Assembly: GCA_964613805.1 (NCBI GenBank)
Contig: CAZTJF010000021.1
Span: 3,125 to 67,124, forward strand
Origin: XYD12-FULL-36-8 sp964613805
Lineage (GTDB): Bacteria > Bacteroidota > Ignavibacteria > Ignavibacteriales > Ignavibacteriaceae
DNA length: 64,000 nt
Reading direction: 5' to 3'
Positions within the stretch are counted from its first letter, which is position 1. The number at the start of each line of letters is the position of its first letter. A model generated the notes under the pieces. The model did not search any database. It saw only the letters and a program-made list of their open reading frames with translations, and was not told the origin of the DNA. Both the position numbers and the translations under genes were made by a program. Positions 43,693 through 53,600 of the stretch are shown one piece after another.

Positions 43693-44148
43693 ATGAAAGA
43701 CAAAAATTTCAAAATCATTTATGTCGGTTTACTTGCCGGATTTATAAGTGAGGGATTTTTAGGAATGCTTTTTATGAGTCCTCCAATTCAAAAAATCCTC
43801 TATAATCCAAATTGGCAGAGTAAACTATTTCTTGAAATAACCCCAACGAGGGATTTGTTTCCTTCCGTTGCAGGTATAGTTGTATTAAGTATAGCACATA
43901 GTTGGTTCTTCACCATTTTTCAAAAATCAATTCCGGGTAGTACTTGGATTAAGAAGGGACTATTTTGGGGTTTAACAATTTGGCTAATGTATTGGGTATT
44001 TCAGGAGTGGTTTATTTACCACACACTACTTCAAGAACCAATATTATTAACTTTGATTGAATTGACGATTTTGCTTCTAGGCAGTTTTATAGAAGGTCTT
44101 ATCATTTCAAAATTTTTGTATGAAAAAGAGCCAATTAATCAGAATTAA
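43693..44148 (+). CDS. Membrane protein, hypothetical
   Basis: The 151-residue protein has about four transmembrane helices (around residues 9-29, 55-73, 92-112 and 122-143). I do not recognise its family. AGAAAGG before the ATG at 43693 is a plausible ribosome binding site. The 184-base gap upstream contains a short frame ending at 43591 that may be a gene remnant, but it is too short to call. The genes that follow are also small and of unrelated function. Confidence 0.6.
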   Translation: MKDKNFKIIYVGLLAGFISEGFLGMLFMSPPIQKILYNPNWQSKLFLEITPTRDLFPSVAGIVVLSIAHSWFFTIFQKSIPGSTWIKKGLFWGLTIWLMYWVFQEWFIYHTLLQEPILLTLIELTILLLGSFIEGLIISKFLYEKEPINQN

Positions 44149-44223
44149 AATATAGTCGATTAAAATTCTCCTTGATAATTCGTAAGTAGAAAAAATGAAA
44201 TATTTAGCAATTAAATTAAAAGT

Positions 44224-44598
44224 ATGAATAATAAAGTGGACAAAATGAACTTTCATCACACATCGCCAATCCTTCGTATAAAAGACCTTTACAGAAGTAT
44301 TGAGTATTACCAAAATCAATTGGGGTTTAGCGTTGACTGGACGCATGACAACAATTTTGCATCCCTCACAAGAGGCAATGCAAACATATTGCTTTGTGAA
44401 GGTGATCAGGGACTTGGTAAAGCTTGGGTATATATTGGAGTAGGTGATTGTGAATTACTTTATCAAGAGTATTTACAATCGGGAGCAATTATCAAGCAAA
44501 AACCAACAAATTTTCCTTGGGCTTTAGAAATTCAGGTAGAGGACCTTGACGAAAATGTTATTCGCTTTGGTTCTGAGCCAATTATTAACAAATCATAA
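44224..44598 (+). CDS. VOC family protein (bleomycin resistance/glyoxalase-like)
   Basis: A 124-residue protein with the single-module pair of the VOC fold: SPILRIKDLYRSIEYYQNQL, GFSVDWTHDNNFASL, and the C-terminal IQVEDLDENVIRFGSEP. The pattern fits small bleomycin-resistance-like proteins, which bind rather than convert ligands in several known cases. The start at 44224 or at the in-frame ATG 44245 is undecided. It is followed eight bases later by the DUF2269-like gene. Confidence 0.82.
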   Translation: MNNKVDKMNFHHTSPILRIKDLYRSIEYYQNQLGFSVDWTHDNNFASLTRGNANILLCEGDQGLGKAWVYIGVGDCELLYQEYLQSGAIIKQKPTNFPWALEIQVEDLDENVIRFGSEPIINKS

Positions 44599-44606
44599 AA
44601 CTACAA

Positions 44607-45080
44607 ATGAATTATACATACCTTAAACTTATACACCTTTTGGCTGTAATCGTCTTTTTAGGCAACATAATAATAGGATTGTTTTGGATGCGTTTTGCGG
44701 TAAAGACAAAAGATTTGAGAATAATCAATTTCACTATTACGGGTATTATCACGGCTGACAGGTATTTCACCATTCCCGGTGTTATCATTATTACTACCTT
44801 TGGAATTTTAGCTGCTGTTTATGGTCACTTCCCGCTATTACGGACAGGCTGGATTCTTTGGTCAATAATTTTGTTTTCAATCTCGGGGCTTGCCTTTGGT
44901 TTCAAGGTAGCTCCGCTTCAGAAAATAATATTAAACCTCACTCTTAATAATGAAAATACAAGTGATTTTGACTGGCATTATTTTCAAAAAAAGTACATTG
45001 AATGGGAAGTCTGGGGGTTTATTGCTCTAATAACTCCATTGGCAGCCTTTGTAATGATGATTCTAAAAATTCCAAATTAA
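44607..45080 (+). CDS. DUF2269-like integral membrane protein
   Basis: A 157-residue protein with four transmembrane helices. The N-terminus YLKLIHLLAVIVFLGNIIIG and the TADRYFTIPGVIIITTFGIL segment match the DUF2269 membrane family, in which conserved His and Gly residues lie in helix 1. The function of the family is unknown. It lies in a run of same-strand genes (VOC, DUF2269, exported GATase-like, hydrolase) with short gaps. Confidence 0.75.
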   Translation: MNYTYLKLIHLLAVIVFLGNIIIGLFWMRFAVKTKDLRIINFTITGIITADRYFTIPGVIIITTFGILAAVYGHFPLLRTGWILWSIILFSISGLAFGFKVAPLQKIILNLTLNNENTSDFDWHYFQKKYIEWEVWGFIALITPLAAFVMMILKIPN

Positions 45081-45107
45081 TTCAATCACTAAAAAATATT
45101 CTATAAC

Positions 45108-46025
45108 ATGCTGAATAAAGATAAAATCAAATTGAAAAATGTAGTTTCGCTATTGTTGTTATTAACCTCCTGCAATGTAGTCCAAAAAGCAGATACTGAA
45201 TTTGATGTTTCTGTTCCAAACCCAACATTTACGAAACATCATCCTTTAGTTTTATTTGATGAAGCACATAATAATATGCATACTTCATCGGGAACATATT
45301 CCCCATTTGTTAGCTTAATAATCAATGATGGTTTTATAGTAAAACCAAACTTGCAGCCATTTTCAAATGCCCTGCTAAAAGATTATGATATTTTGGTTAT
45401 TTCAAATGCCAAAGGCGGAGTTCATGAGCATAAATACAAACCGGCCTTCAAAGATGAGGAATGTTTAGCGGTAAAAGAATGGGTAAATCAGGGGGGTTCG
45501 CTCTTGCTAATTGCAGACCACTATCCAATGGGGTCAGCCGCTGAAAACTTAGCACAACAGTTTGGAGTACACATGTTTAACGGTGAAACAAGTGATTCAA
45601 TTTATTTTGAAGGTGATAGCACATTTAAAGACAAACTTGTTTTCAGCCGCCAAAATAAATTACTAATTGAGCATGAAATTACTTCGGGAATAAACAAAGT
45701 CGTTTCAGATCGAGGTCAAAGCCTTTCTATTCCTGATAGTGCTTTTGTCCTTCTTAAACTTTCAAAATCATCTTACCAAAATTTACCTGATAGTATTTGG
45801 GAAGTGGGGGATAAAACCTACACAAGGTTCAATGGACCTTATTCATCTGATGGTAACTGTCAGGGCTTGGCTCTAAAATATGGCAAAGGTAGGGTTGTAA
45901 TTCTTGGTGAAGCTGCAATGATTACAGCACAAATATTCAAAGGAGAAAGATTCGGGATGAACACTCCGGGCAACGACAACAAACAATTTGCTCTTAACCT
46001 CATGCGATGGTTAGCAGGTAAATAA
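45108..46025 (+). CDS. Lipoprotein with DUF4350/GATase-like domain
   Basis: The 305-residue protein has a lipoprotein signal (LLLLTSC, Cys22). A Rossmann-type domain like those of DUF4350 or class I amidotransferase relatives follows: LVLFDEAHNNMHTSSGTYSP, DYDILVISNAKGG, WVNQGGSLLLIADHYPMG, and GRVVILGEAAMIT near the end. No catalytic Cys of true amidotransferases is evident. Envelope location; function unknown. It may be co-transcribed with the next hydrolase gene (38 bases apart). Confidence 0.72.
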   Translation: MLNKDKIKLKNVVSLLLLLTSCNVVQKADTEFDVSVPNPTFTKHHPLVLFDEAHNNMHTSSGTYSPFVSLIINDGFIVKPNLQPFSNALLKDYDILVISNAKGGVHEHKYKPAFKDEECLAVKEWVNQGGSLLLIADHYPMGSAAENLAQQFGVHMFNGETSDSIYFEGDSTFKDKLVFSRQNKLLIEHEITSGINKVVSDRGQSLSIPDSAFVLLKLSKSSYQNLPDSIWEVGDKTYTRFNGPYSSDGNCQGLALKYGKGRVVILGEAAMITAQIFKGERFGMNTPGNDNKQFALNLMRWLAGK

Positions 46026-46063
46026 TCAAATTAACAAAATAAATATAGAAAGAATTTAGACAA

Positions 46064-47281
46064 ATGAAATTTATCAAACCTTTTTTAAAATATTTTTTCA
46101 GGACATTTCTGGTAATATTAACAGTTATTACCTTGACACTTTTTTCATTTTGGGTCGAAATACATACCGACATTTCATTGCCAAAACCAACGGGAAAGTA
46201 TGAAGTAGGACGGACAACATTTCATTGGGTTGACACTTCTCGTGTTGACAGCTTATCCCCACCACCTTATTCAAAACGAGAATTAATCGTTTGGGTATGG
46301 TATCCTGCTTCTGTTTCAAAAACTGACACAATTGTTCCTTACGACCGTGCACCTTGGGAAAAGGAGACAGACGAGCAAGGCAATTTATTGTTTAGCATAA
46401 TCTTTGCAAGGGACGGTAGCAAGATAAATGCACACAGTTTTCTAAATTCACAACTAACAGACAAGCAAGCAAAGTTTCCCGTTTTAATTATGAAATCGGG
46501 AATTGGTACACTCGCAACCGACTATACGACTCTTGCAGAAGATTTAGCCAGCCACGGATATATCGTTGTAGGTTCTGATGCGCCTTACAGCACTTTTGCC
46601 ATTATGATGCCAGACGGACGAGTGATTAACAGAACACATGAAGGTAATCCTGGTGAAACAGCAAGTATGACATCGGAGAGCACAAAACTTTTTAACCGGC
46701 TCATCTCTATATGGACAGACGATGCTCGTTTTGTTTTAAATACACTTGAACAGATGAATTCCACTGATACATCAAGCAAATTCTTTAACCGCCTTGACAT
46801 GAATTCAATTGGCGTCTTCGGACATTCTTTTGGTGGTGCAACAGCTGCACAGTTTTGTTCATCAGAACCTCGTTGCAAAGCAGGTATCAACTTAGACGGT
46901 TCACCTTATGGAAGCGTAATTGAAAAAGGAATTGACAAGCCATTTATGTTTCTACTTGCCGACCATGCAAAAGAGAACGACCCGATAAGCGTTAAAATAA
47001 AATCAAACATTAGATCCATTTACAACTCAATTACTGCTGACAGATACTGGTTTTATTTAACAGGATCACAACATTTCAACTTTAGCGACATTCCCTATCA
47101 AAAGGAATGGCTTATTATGCGACTTTCGGGAGCGACTGGTTCAATCGGACGAAGACACGGGACAGAATTAATTAATAGCACTGTTCTAAATTTCTTCAAC
47201 GTCTATTTGAAAGGTGAACCAAAGACACAACTACGCAATTTTATAAAAAATAAAAGCGAGTTAAATGCTATTACAGAATAA
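46064..47281 (+). CDS. Platelet-activating factor acetylhydrolase-like alpha/beta hydrolase
   Basis: A 405-residue protein with an N-terminal signal anchor (residues 10-30). The alpha/beta hydrolase core shows the oxyanion region PVLIMKSGIGT, the nucleophile elbow GHSFGGATAAQF (GHSxGG) and a following Asp in GINLDGSP, as in PAF-acetylhydrolase family members. A His in GSQHFNFSD completes a plausible triad. It probably hydrolyses short acyl esters in the periplasm. The reading frame continues after the stop into a coding-like stretch (47282-47467). Confidence 0.85.
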   Translation: MKFIKPFLKYFFRTFLVILTVITLTLFSFWVEIHTDISLPKPTGKYEVGRTTFHWVDTSRVDSLSPPPYSKRELIVWVWYPASVSKTDTIVPYDRAPWEKETDEQGNLLFSIIFARDGSKINAHSFLNSQLTDKQAKFPVLIMKSGIGTLATDYTTLAEDLASHGYIVVGSDAPYSTFAIMMPDGRVINRTHEGNPGETASMTSESTKLFNRLISIWTDDARFVLNTLEQMNSTDTSSKFFNRLDMNSIGVFGHSFGGATAAQFCSSEPRCKAGINLDGSPYGSVIEKGIDKPFMFLLADHAKENDPISVKIKSNIRSIYNSITADRYWFYLTGSQHFNFSDIPYQKEWLIMRLSGATGSIGRRHGTELINSTVLNFFNVYLKGEPKTQLRNFIKNKSELNAITE

Positions 47282-47332
47282 ACAACTGTATATTATGTCG
47301 ACAGTTCTGGAACTAAAAGAAAATTGACTTAT

Positions 47333-47467
47333 ATGGGTAATCAAACCTTTATGATTGAAGGAAGAGATGATTATAGAATGAAATTTCAAGAAAATCAAAA
47401 ATCGGCAAATCATTACGATGTTTTATGGCGTGACGGAACCTCAGAAAAAGTAGTTAAAAAACGATAA
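47333..47467 (+). pseudogene. Short coding-like remnant after the hydrolase gene
   Basis: The stretch 47282-47467, in the same frame as the hydrolase but beyond its stop, encodes VYYVDSSGTKRKLTYMGNQ, MIEGRDDYRMKFQENQ, and SANHYDVLWRDGTSEKVVKK before TAA at 47465-47467. An ATG at 47333 would give 44 residues. The composition looks like a real protein C-terminus rather than spacer. I read it as the 3' remnant of another gene, or a very small gene; the family is not recognised. Confidence 0.45.
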
Positions 47468-47497
47468 TGCCTAATCGCTTAAGAAAAAAGGCAAATG

Positions 47498-48073
47498 CTA
47501 AAATCCTGGCGGCATGTTTTTCTTAGCCCGCTCTAACACGAATAGTATTCTTTTTTTCTTTGTTTCCTGTCGCTGGGCATAGTTAACCCAAAAGATGTAG
47601 GTGTTCTGAGCGCCCTTACCAAAGTTCTGGAAATTTATCCAGGCTACCTTATCGGACATTAAAACTTTCTTCATCTCTTCGGATATTTCGTAGTCGCGCC
47701 TTGTTGTGGTATAAGCATTCTGCCACCAGCCGCTTTTCTTTGCATCTTTAATTTTTGCTAAGCCTGCATCCGTCATTTTACCTTCCTCAATCATTCTCTT
47801 TACTCTTTCCTTATTCACGTTCGACCAATAGCTTCTTGGTTTTCTTGGAGTGTAACGCTGTGCATGCTTCTCATCGTCAATCCGTTTTACGATTCCGTCT
47901 ATCCAGCCAAAACAGAGCGCTTCTTCTACAGCTTCTGCATACCGCAGAGATTTCTTCTTAGTGTGAACTTTGTAAAATAAAACCCACACTTCTTTTTGCT
48001 TGTTGTGGTTTTTCTCTAACCATTTCCGAAATTCATTCCGGTTTTTAAAATATTTTGGGTTTGTTATTTGCAT
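47498..48073 (-). CDS. YdeI/OmpD-associated family protein
   Basis: From the ATG at 48073 the product is 191 residues: ITNPKYFKNRNEFRKWLEKN, EVWVLFYKVHTKKKSLRYAE, EALCFGWIDGIVKRID, and SYWSNVNKERVKRM. These are the hallmarks of the YdeI (bacteriocin-protection-like) family. An upstream in-frame ATG (48115) would add an unconserved Arg/Lys-rich piece. The function is not firmly known. It is convergent with the preceding remnant. Confidence 0.87.
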   Translation of the reverse strand: MQITNPKYFKNRNEFRKWLEKNHNKQKEVWVLFYKVHTKKKSLRYAEAVEEALCFGWIDGIVKRIDDEKHAQRYTPRKPRSYWSNVNKERVKRMIEEGKMTDAGLAKIKDAKKSGWWQNAYTTTRRDYEISEEMKKVLMSDKVAWINFQNFGKGAQNTYIFWVNYAQRQETKKKRILFVLERAKKNMPPGF

Positions 48074-48136
48074 GTGTTCGTTTGGTTGATTTTTTCTTCG
48101 AATCAAATTTATCAACTTTATTTGGGAGATTCTTTT

Positions 48137-48259
48137 TTATTTATTTGGACAGATATGGCAATATTCTTTGAAATTAACAGATTTATTGTTCTTCTCCTTA
48201 TATCTTTCCTGTTGAAGAATATCAATTATTTTTATTAATATTTTTTTGTAATCTTTCAT
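48137..48259 (-). CDS. Possible small ORF, 40 residues
   Basis: A 41-codon frame reads MKDYKKILIKIIDILQQERY then KEKNNKSVNF and ends EYCHICPNK. It has amphipathic-helix character and a CHIC cysteine pair. There is no Shine-Dalgarno sequence, and I recognise no homologue. It lies upstream of the YdeI gene on the same strand. The rest of the 48074-48323 gap shows nothing definable. Confidence 0.3.
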   Translation of the reverse strand: MKDYKKILIKIIDILQQERYKEKNNKSVNFKEYCHICPNK

Positions 48260-48323
48260 CGTGTCATTAAAATTATGTTGCTAAAATATAGCAAACAGTA
48301 GCACGAAACAAAAAATTGCTTCA

Positions 48324-48734
48324 ATGGTTAGCTTAAGTTCAATAAGAAATTATTGTTTACAGAAAAAAGCTGTAACAGAAGAACTTCCTTTCGATGAAGA
48401 TTCACCGGTTTATAAAGTGATGGGAAAAATATTTGCAATTGTCAGCTTAAACCCGCCATACAGTATAAACCTAAAATGTGATCCGGAAAGAGCTGTTGAA
48501 CTTCGCGAAAGATATGATGCTGTTACCCCGGCATATCATATGAACAAAACCCATTGGAATACAATTGATTTCGAAAGCAATATTCAGCCAAAACTAATTA
48601 AAGAATGGATTGATCATTCTTATGAATTGGTAGTTAACGGTTTACCAAACAAGGAAAAAGATAAACTTTCAACCAACGACATTAATCGAGCAAAACATAT
48701 AATCAAAAAACGAAAAGAAAGGAAATCGAAATGA
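48324..48734 (+). CDS. MmcQ/YjbR family protein
   Basis: The 136-residue protein matches the MmcQ/YjbR family: SIRNYCLQKKAVTEELPFDE, YKVMGKIFAIV, NLKCDPERAVELRERYDAVTP, and HMNKTHWNTIDF. The fold resembles the DNA-binding double-wing of CyaY-like proteins, but the role is unknown. Its stop overlaps the start of the next gene by four bases (ATGA), implying coupling. Confidence 0.88.
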   Translation: MVSLSSIRNYCLQKKAVTEELPFDEDSPVYKVMGKIFAIVSLNPPYSINLKCDPERAVELRERYDAVTPAYHMNKTHWNTIDFESNIQPKLIKEWIDHSYELVVNGLPNKEKDKLSTNDINRAKHIIKKRKERKSK

Positions 48735-49441
48735 TTCGGTCAAAATTATTACTTGCTGTATTTGTGCAGATTGCACTTTACTCCACATCGTTCGGTCAAA
48801 CTCAGGATACGGTTTGGCGAGTTCCAGAACTTGATGAATTTCACGAAGTGATGTATCCAATTTGGCATACTGCTTATCCTGCAAAAGATTATGATGCGCT
48901 GAAAAAATTTGTTGACGAAGTTAATGAGAAAGCAAATGCCATTTACACCGCTTCGTTGCCCGGCATTCAGCGCGACAGACAGTTAAAATGGAACGATGGT
49001 ATAATGAAATTTCAAGCTTCTGTTGAGGAGTACAATAAATGTGTGCAAGCAGATGATAATGAAGCACTTCTCAAAGCAGCCGAGAATCTTCATACGAAAT
49101 ATGAAATGCTTGTGAGAATAGTTCGCCCAGTTCTAAAAGAAATGGATGAATTTCACAAAACACTTTACATTGTTTACCACGATTATCTGCCGAATAAAAA
49201 TTATAAGAAATTAGGAACTGTAACCGATAAGTTGATAAAGCAAGCTAAAGCTATTACCCAAGCAAAACTCTCAACAAGACTTGAATCTAAAAAGGAAGCA
49301 TTCAATTTGGCAGCAGCAGAACTTTTAACTTCAACACAAGATCTCAAGAAAAGAGTAAAAGGGAAAAACAAAGTCAGCATTGATGCTGCTGTTGAGAACA
49401 TGCACAGTAAGTATCAAAAGCTCGAATCAATTTTTGAATAA
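48731..49441 (+). CDS. Exported helical protein with an internal duplication
   Basis: A 236-residue protein with a signal peptide (LLAVFVQIALYSTSFGQ). The mature part consists of two similar helical halves: residues 32-129 (LDEFHEVMYPIWHTAYP, AAENLHTKYEMLVRIV) and 135-236 (MDEFHKTLYIVYHDYLP, AVENMHSKYQKLESIF). The conserved His residues could bind metal, but no known motif is matched. Translation is coupled to the upstream MmcQ gene. I do not recognise a family. Confidence 0.72.
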   Translation: MIRSKLLLAVFVQIALYSTSFGQTQDTVWRVPELDEFHEVMYPIWHTAYPAKDYDALKKFVDEVNEKANAIYTASLPGIQRDRQLKWNDGIMKFQASVEEYNKCVQADDNEALLKAAENLHTKYEMLVRIVRPVLKEMDEFHKTLYIVYHDYLPNKNYKKLGTVTDKLIKQAKAITQAKLSTRLESKKEAFNLAAAELLTSTQDLKKRVKGKNKVSIDAAVENMHSKYQKLESIFE

Positions 49442-49491
49442 AAATCACAACCAGATTTTGAGAATAAAGATCGAAGCAATAGGAGGTTAAG

Positions 49492-50463
49492 GTGAAGTAT
49501 AGAAAGCTTGGTAAGACCAGCGTAGAAGTTTCTGAAATTAGTCTTGGCTGCTGGACAATGGGCGGACTTAACTGGGTAAATGGAGTACCAAACGGCTGGG
49601 CAAGTGTTGAAGAAAATGAAATTAAAGAAGCAATTTTTTATGCTGTAGATCATGGTGTAAATCACTTTGACAATGCAGATGTTTATGGTAATGGTCGTGC
49701 AGAGCGAATGTTGGCGCGAATTCTTGAGAAGCAAACAAATAAATTTATCATTGCTACGAAAATCGGATGGTTCCCGGGAACAGCAGAACACGCATATGAA
49801 CCAAAACATATCCGTCATCAATGCGAACAGTCGTTAATAAATTTAAAGAGAGATTATATTGATCTCTACTACTTTCATCACGGAAATTTTGGTGAGAATG
49901 ACTTTTATCTCGATGATGCAATTGAATCAATATATAGACTTAAAGAGGAAGGTAAGATAAGAATGATTGGACAATCAGCTTACTCACATGAAGATTTTGT
50001 TAAGCTGATTCCAAAAGTAAAACCCGAGGTGATTCAAAGCTTTGCAAGTGCTGTTGATGATAGGTTTGTGCGAGAAAATACTCCAACGAGAAAACTTTTA
50101 GATGAGCATAAAATTTCATTCATAGCTTTTGGACCGCTTCATCAGGGATTACTGCTTGGGAAATATGATAAAAATAATCCGCCAAAGTTTGAACAAGGTG
50201 ATCACCGCGCAAACTCAGCTCGCTTTACAGCGGAGAATTTAGCTAAGCTTGAGCCCAAAATTATCAAGCTAAAGGAAAAGTTTGGTTCATCGAATGAGGA
50301 ACTATCAAGAATGGCATTGCAATACATGCTGCATTATAAAGTTGTGGGGTCGGTTATTCCTGGGTTTAGAAACTTGAAACAAGTCATCTCAAATCTTTAT
50401 GGTGCAGAAAAACCCCTATCTGATGATGAATTTAAGTTTATCAGAAAGGTTTTTGAGGAATAA
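49492..50463 (+). CDS. Aldo/keto reductase
   Basis: A 323-residue oxidoreductase of the AKR superfamily: KYRKLGKTSVEVSEISLGCW, the catalytic Asp and Tyr in NHFDNADVYGNGRAE, Lys in FIIATKIGWF and His in IDLYYFHHGNF. The cofactor end reads VVGSVIPGFRNLKQV. The start codon is GTG (49492) with a strong AGGAGG at 49481-49486. Unlike the reductase at 34483 the active-site His is present. The substrate is unknown. Confidence 0.92.
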   Translation: MKYRKLGKTSVEVSEISLGCWTMGGLNWVNGVPNGWASVEENEIKEAIFYAVDHGVNHFDNADVYGNGRAERMLARILEKQTNKFIIATKIGWFPGTAEHAYEPKHIRHQCEQSLINLKRDYIDLYYFHHGNFGENDFYLDDAIESIYRLKEEGKIRMIGQSAYSHEDFVKLIPKVKPEVIQSFASAVDDRFVRENTPTRKLLDEHKISFIAFGPLHQGLLLGKYDKNNPPKFEQGDHRANSARFTAENLAKLEPKIIKLKEKFGSSNEELSRMALQYMLHYKVVGSVIPGFRNLKQVISNLYGAEKPLSDDEFKFIRKVFEE

Positions 50464-50474
50464 TCTAATGTGTT

Positions 50475-50500
50475 GTGGTTACCAACCTATTGGTGACCAC
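50475..50500. terminator. Hairpin after the aldo/keto reductase gene
   Basis: GTGGTTACCAA (50475-50485) pairs with TTGGTGACCAC (50490-50500) with one T-G position and a 4-base loop. No T-run follows, so it may be a Rho-independent terminator of low strength or an RNA-stabilising stem. Confidence 0.45.
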
Positions 50501-50624
50501 ATCGCTTCTGCAAAAAAAACAATTCGTTTCTACTATCATTTCTCTTGTAGCCGCATTTATAAATATTTCTTAAGTTTGTAACAGAACTTTAAACTATTTG
50601 TTCAAATAAAACCGAGGGAATATC

Positions 50625-53600
50625 ATGAAAAGAATCTACCTATACATTCTTATTTCATTAATTTCTGCCTTTCTTGTTTTTGCCCAAGATTCCACAATGA
50701 CTCTTGTCGGACCAGGCGTTAAGTATTATAAAGTTTTCAAACCCTCAATCCCATGGAACATAACAATTCTTGAAATGGACATCTCAAATCCAAACATAAA
50801 AATAAAAGCTGAATTGGCACGTGATGTTTTAGGTACAGGCTTTGAAAAAACCTCTTCAATGGCAAATAGAAATAACCTCTCGAACCATATTGTTCTTGGT
50901 GCTATAAACGGCGATTATTTTGGAATCAGCGAACCGACCAATCCTTACACGTTTTTATCTAATTCGATGATCAGAGGGAATGAGTTCACCTTTGGCAGAT
51001 CGCATATTAGAAGTTCATTTGGATTTCGATCGGGCGACAACAAACCGGTTTTGAACATCTTGAATTTTTCTGGAACTGTTACTGCCGCAAACAATAGTTC
51101 AAGAACAATAGATTTATTAAACGGTGTTCGGGATACCAACAAACTGATTCTTTATAATAAATTTATTGGTGCAACAACTTTAACTAATGCAACTGGCACT
51201 GAAGTAAAACTGCAGAAAATAGACGAACCAGCTATTAACAGCGTCCTTAAATTTATAGCTACAGAAAAAGTTTCTGGTATTGGCAGCATGTCAATCGGAG
51301 ATAATTACATTCTTTCTGGAAATGGAACTGCAAGTACATTCCTAACGAATAATATTAATGTTGGCGATACTGTAAGATTAACAATTGGCACATCACCTAA
51401 CGTTAGCAGCTTAACTTGCTTGATGGGAGGCGGACCACGTTTGATTACTAATGGCACGCGTCCTTCCAGTTTTGTTGGCGTCGAGGGATTTGGCGACAGC
51501 CATGTCAATACAAGGCATCCAAGAACGGCAGTGGGGTTTAATGCGGACAGCACCAAGGTATATTTTCTTGTTGTTGATGGAAGACAACCAGCTTTAAGTG
51601 TGGGAATGAGCTGTGCGGAATTAGCAGATTATATGATTTCTATCGGATGTTACCAAGCAGTTAACCTCGACGGCGGCGGCTCTTCAACTATGGTTGTTAG
51701 AAATGAAATTAAAAATAGTCCCTCTGATGGAAGCGAACGTTCAGTTGGAAATGCTTTGCTTGCTGTTGCAGAAATTCCAACGAATCAAACAATTCAGTCT
51801 TTTCAATTATTACCCAGACAAATTTTAATTGATTCGACACAGACCAGAAAAATTAATATCAACGCAACCGATCTTTGGGGATATCCAATTGTAGTTGATC
51901 CAACAGAATTTACTTGGCAGATTTTAGGTATAAATGGAATGGTTGACAGTCTTGGATTTTTTATTCCCTATGGCACCGGCACAGGAAAAATTATCGCTTC
52001 TATTAGTACTCTTAGAGACACAATTGATGTGACTGTTGTATCCACAATAATTCCTGTTTGGTCTTTTTGCGCTGCAAATGGAAACATTCCTGGCTGGTTT
52101 TCGGAAACAGGAAGCAGCGAAAGGGGACTGGCTTATAATCAAGTCAATCAGCATATTTATGTTGTTTCTCGCAAATCCGGAAACCAAGTATTGATTTTAA
52201 ATGCGAATACCGGAGATCAAATAGGAACACTTAACACAACCGGAACTTCAGGCGGGACTTTCATTCTTAATGATGTTGAAGTATCTGATGATGGAAAAAT
52301 CTTTGCCGCAAATTTGACGGTGGATGCCTCAACTTCCCCATTTAAAATTTATATGTGGAATGATGAATCCGCTTCCGCACAAAACGTAATTTCCTTTTCA
52401 TCACCAACAGCAGTAAGATTGGGCGATAAATTCACCGTTGCTGGTTCATACGCAGATAACTCTGCTGTAATTTACGCGGCTGTTGGAAGTTCTAATAAAG
52501 TTTTCAAGTGGACGATGAACGCAGGTTCATTTAATTCTGTACCAACTGAAATCACTTTAAGCGGAGTTACAAATGTTGGAACATCCCCTGCTGTTTATCC
52601 GAAAGGATTAGGTGCAGTGAATTTTTACGTTAATGGAAACAGTATTCGTCCAAGGGAATTTACTTCAACAGGAACTTTTATTGGCGAACTTTCAAGTGCT
52701 GTTATAGACAGCAGAAGCAATGCAATGAGGTACATTAAAAGCGGTCAGCAGGAATATCTTGTTGTTTACCAGTACGGCTTTCCGAATGAAAATGCCAAAG
52801 TGCTGGAGGTTTCTGCTGGATTACCGAATGCTGTTTTACTTGAGACTACACCTTCACTCGGTACAAATGCAAACACGGTGGGAACATCGGGAGATATAGC
52901 ATTTCGTTTGTATCAGCAGGGTGTTTACATTTATTATGTTCTTGCTACCAATAACGGAATAGCTGCATATCAGCTTGTAAATGAAAATGAAGTCCCGGTA
53001 GAACTGATTTCTTTCTCAGCAGAATTAAGTGGGCTGCAGATAATTTTGAACTGGACAACAGCGACAGAAACAAATAATCACGGGTTTGAAATAGAAAGAT
53101 GCCTCACCCAATCGCTCTCCTTCAATGGGAGTCCTTCGGACAAAGGAAAGGACTTAATTCAGTGGGAGAAAATAGGATTTATTCCTGGGGCAGGAAATAG
53201 CAGTTCTACAAAAAGTTATTCATTTGTTGATAATGGAATCGAAATATTTGGAAAGTACAAATACAGATTAAAACAAATAGATTTTGATGGGACATTTGAA
53301 TACTCAAACGAGATTGAGGTGCAATATTCTCCGACAAAATTTTTATTGGAACAAAATTATCCGAATCCGTTCAATCCATCTACCAGAATCAAGTATCAAG
53401 TATCCAGTAGCACCCATGTTTCTTTAAAGGTTTTCGATGTTCTGGGAAATGAAATTGCAACGTTGGTTGATGAATATAAACCGGCCGGGAATTATGAGGT
53501 TGAATTTTCCATTGGTGATGTACGAGTATCCGGCATCCCACATAGTGGCGGGCAGAATCCAGTAACCGGTATAGGGTGCGCTTCAGGTGTATATTTCTAT

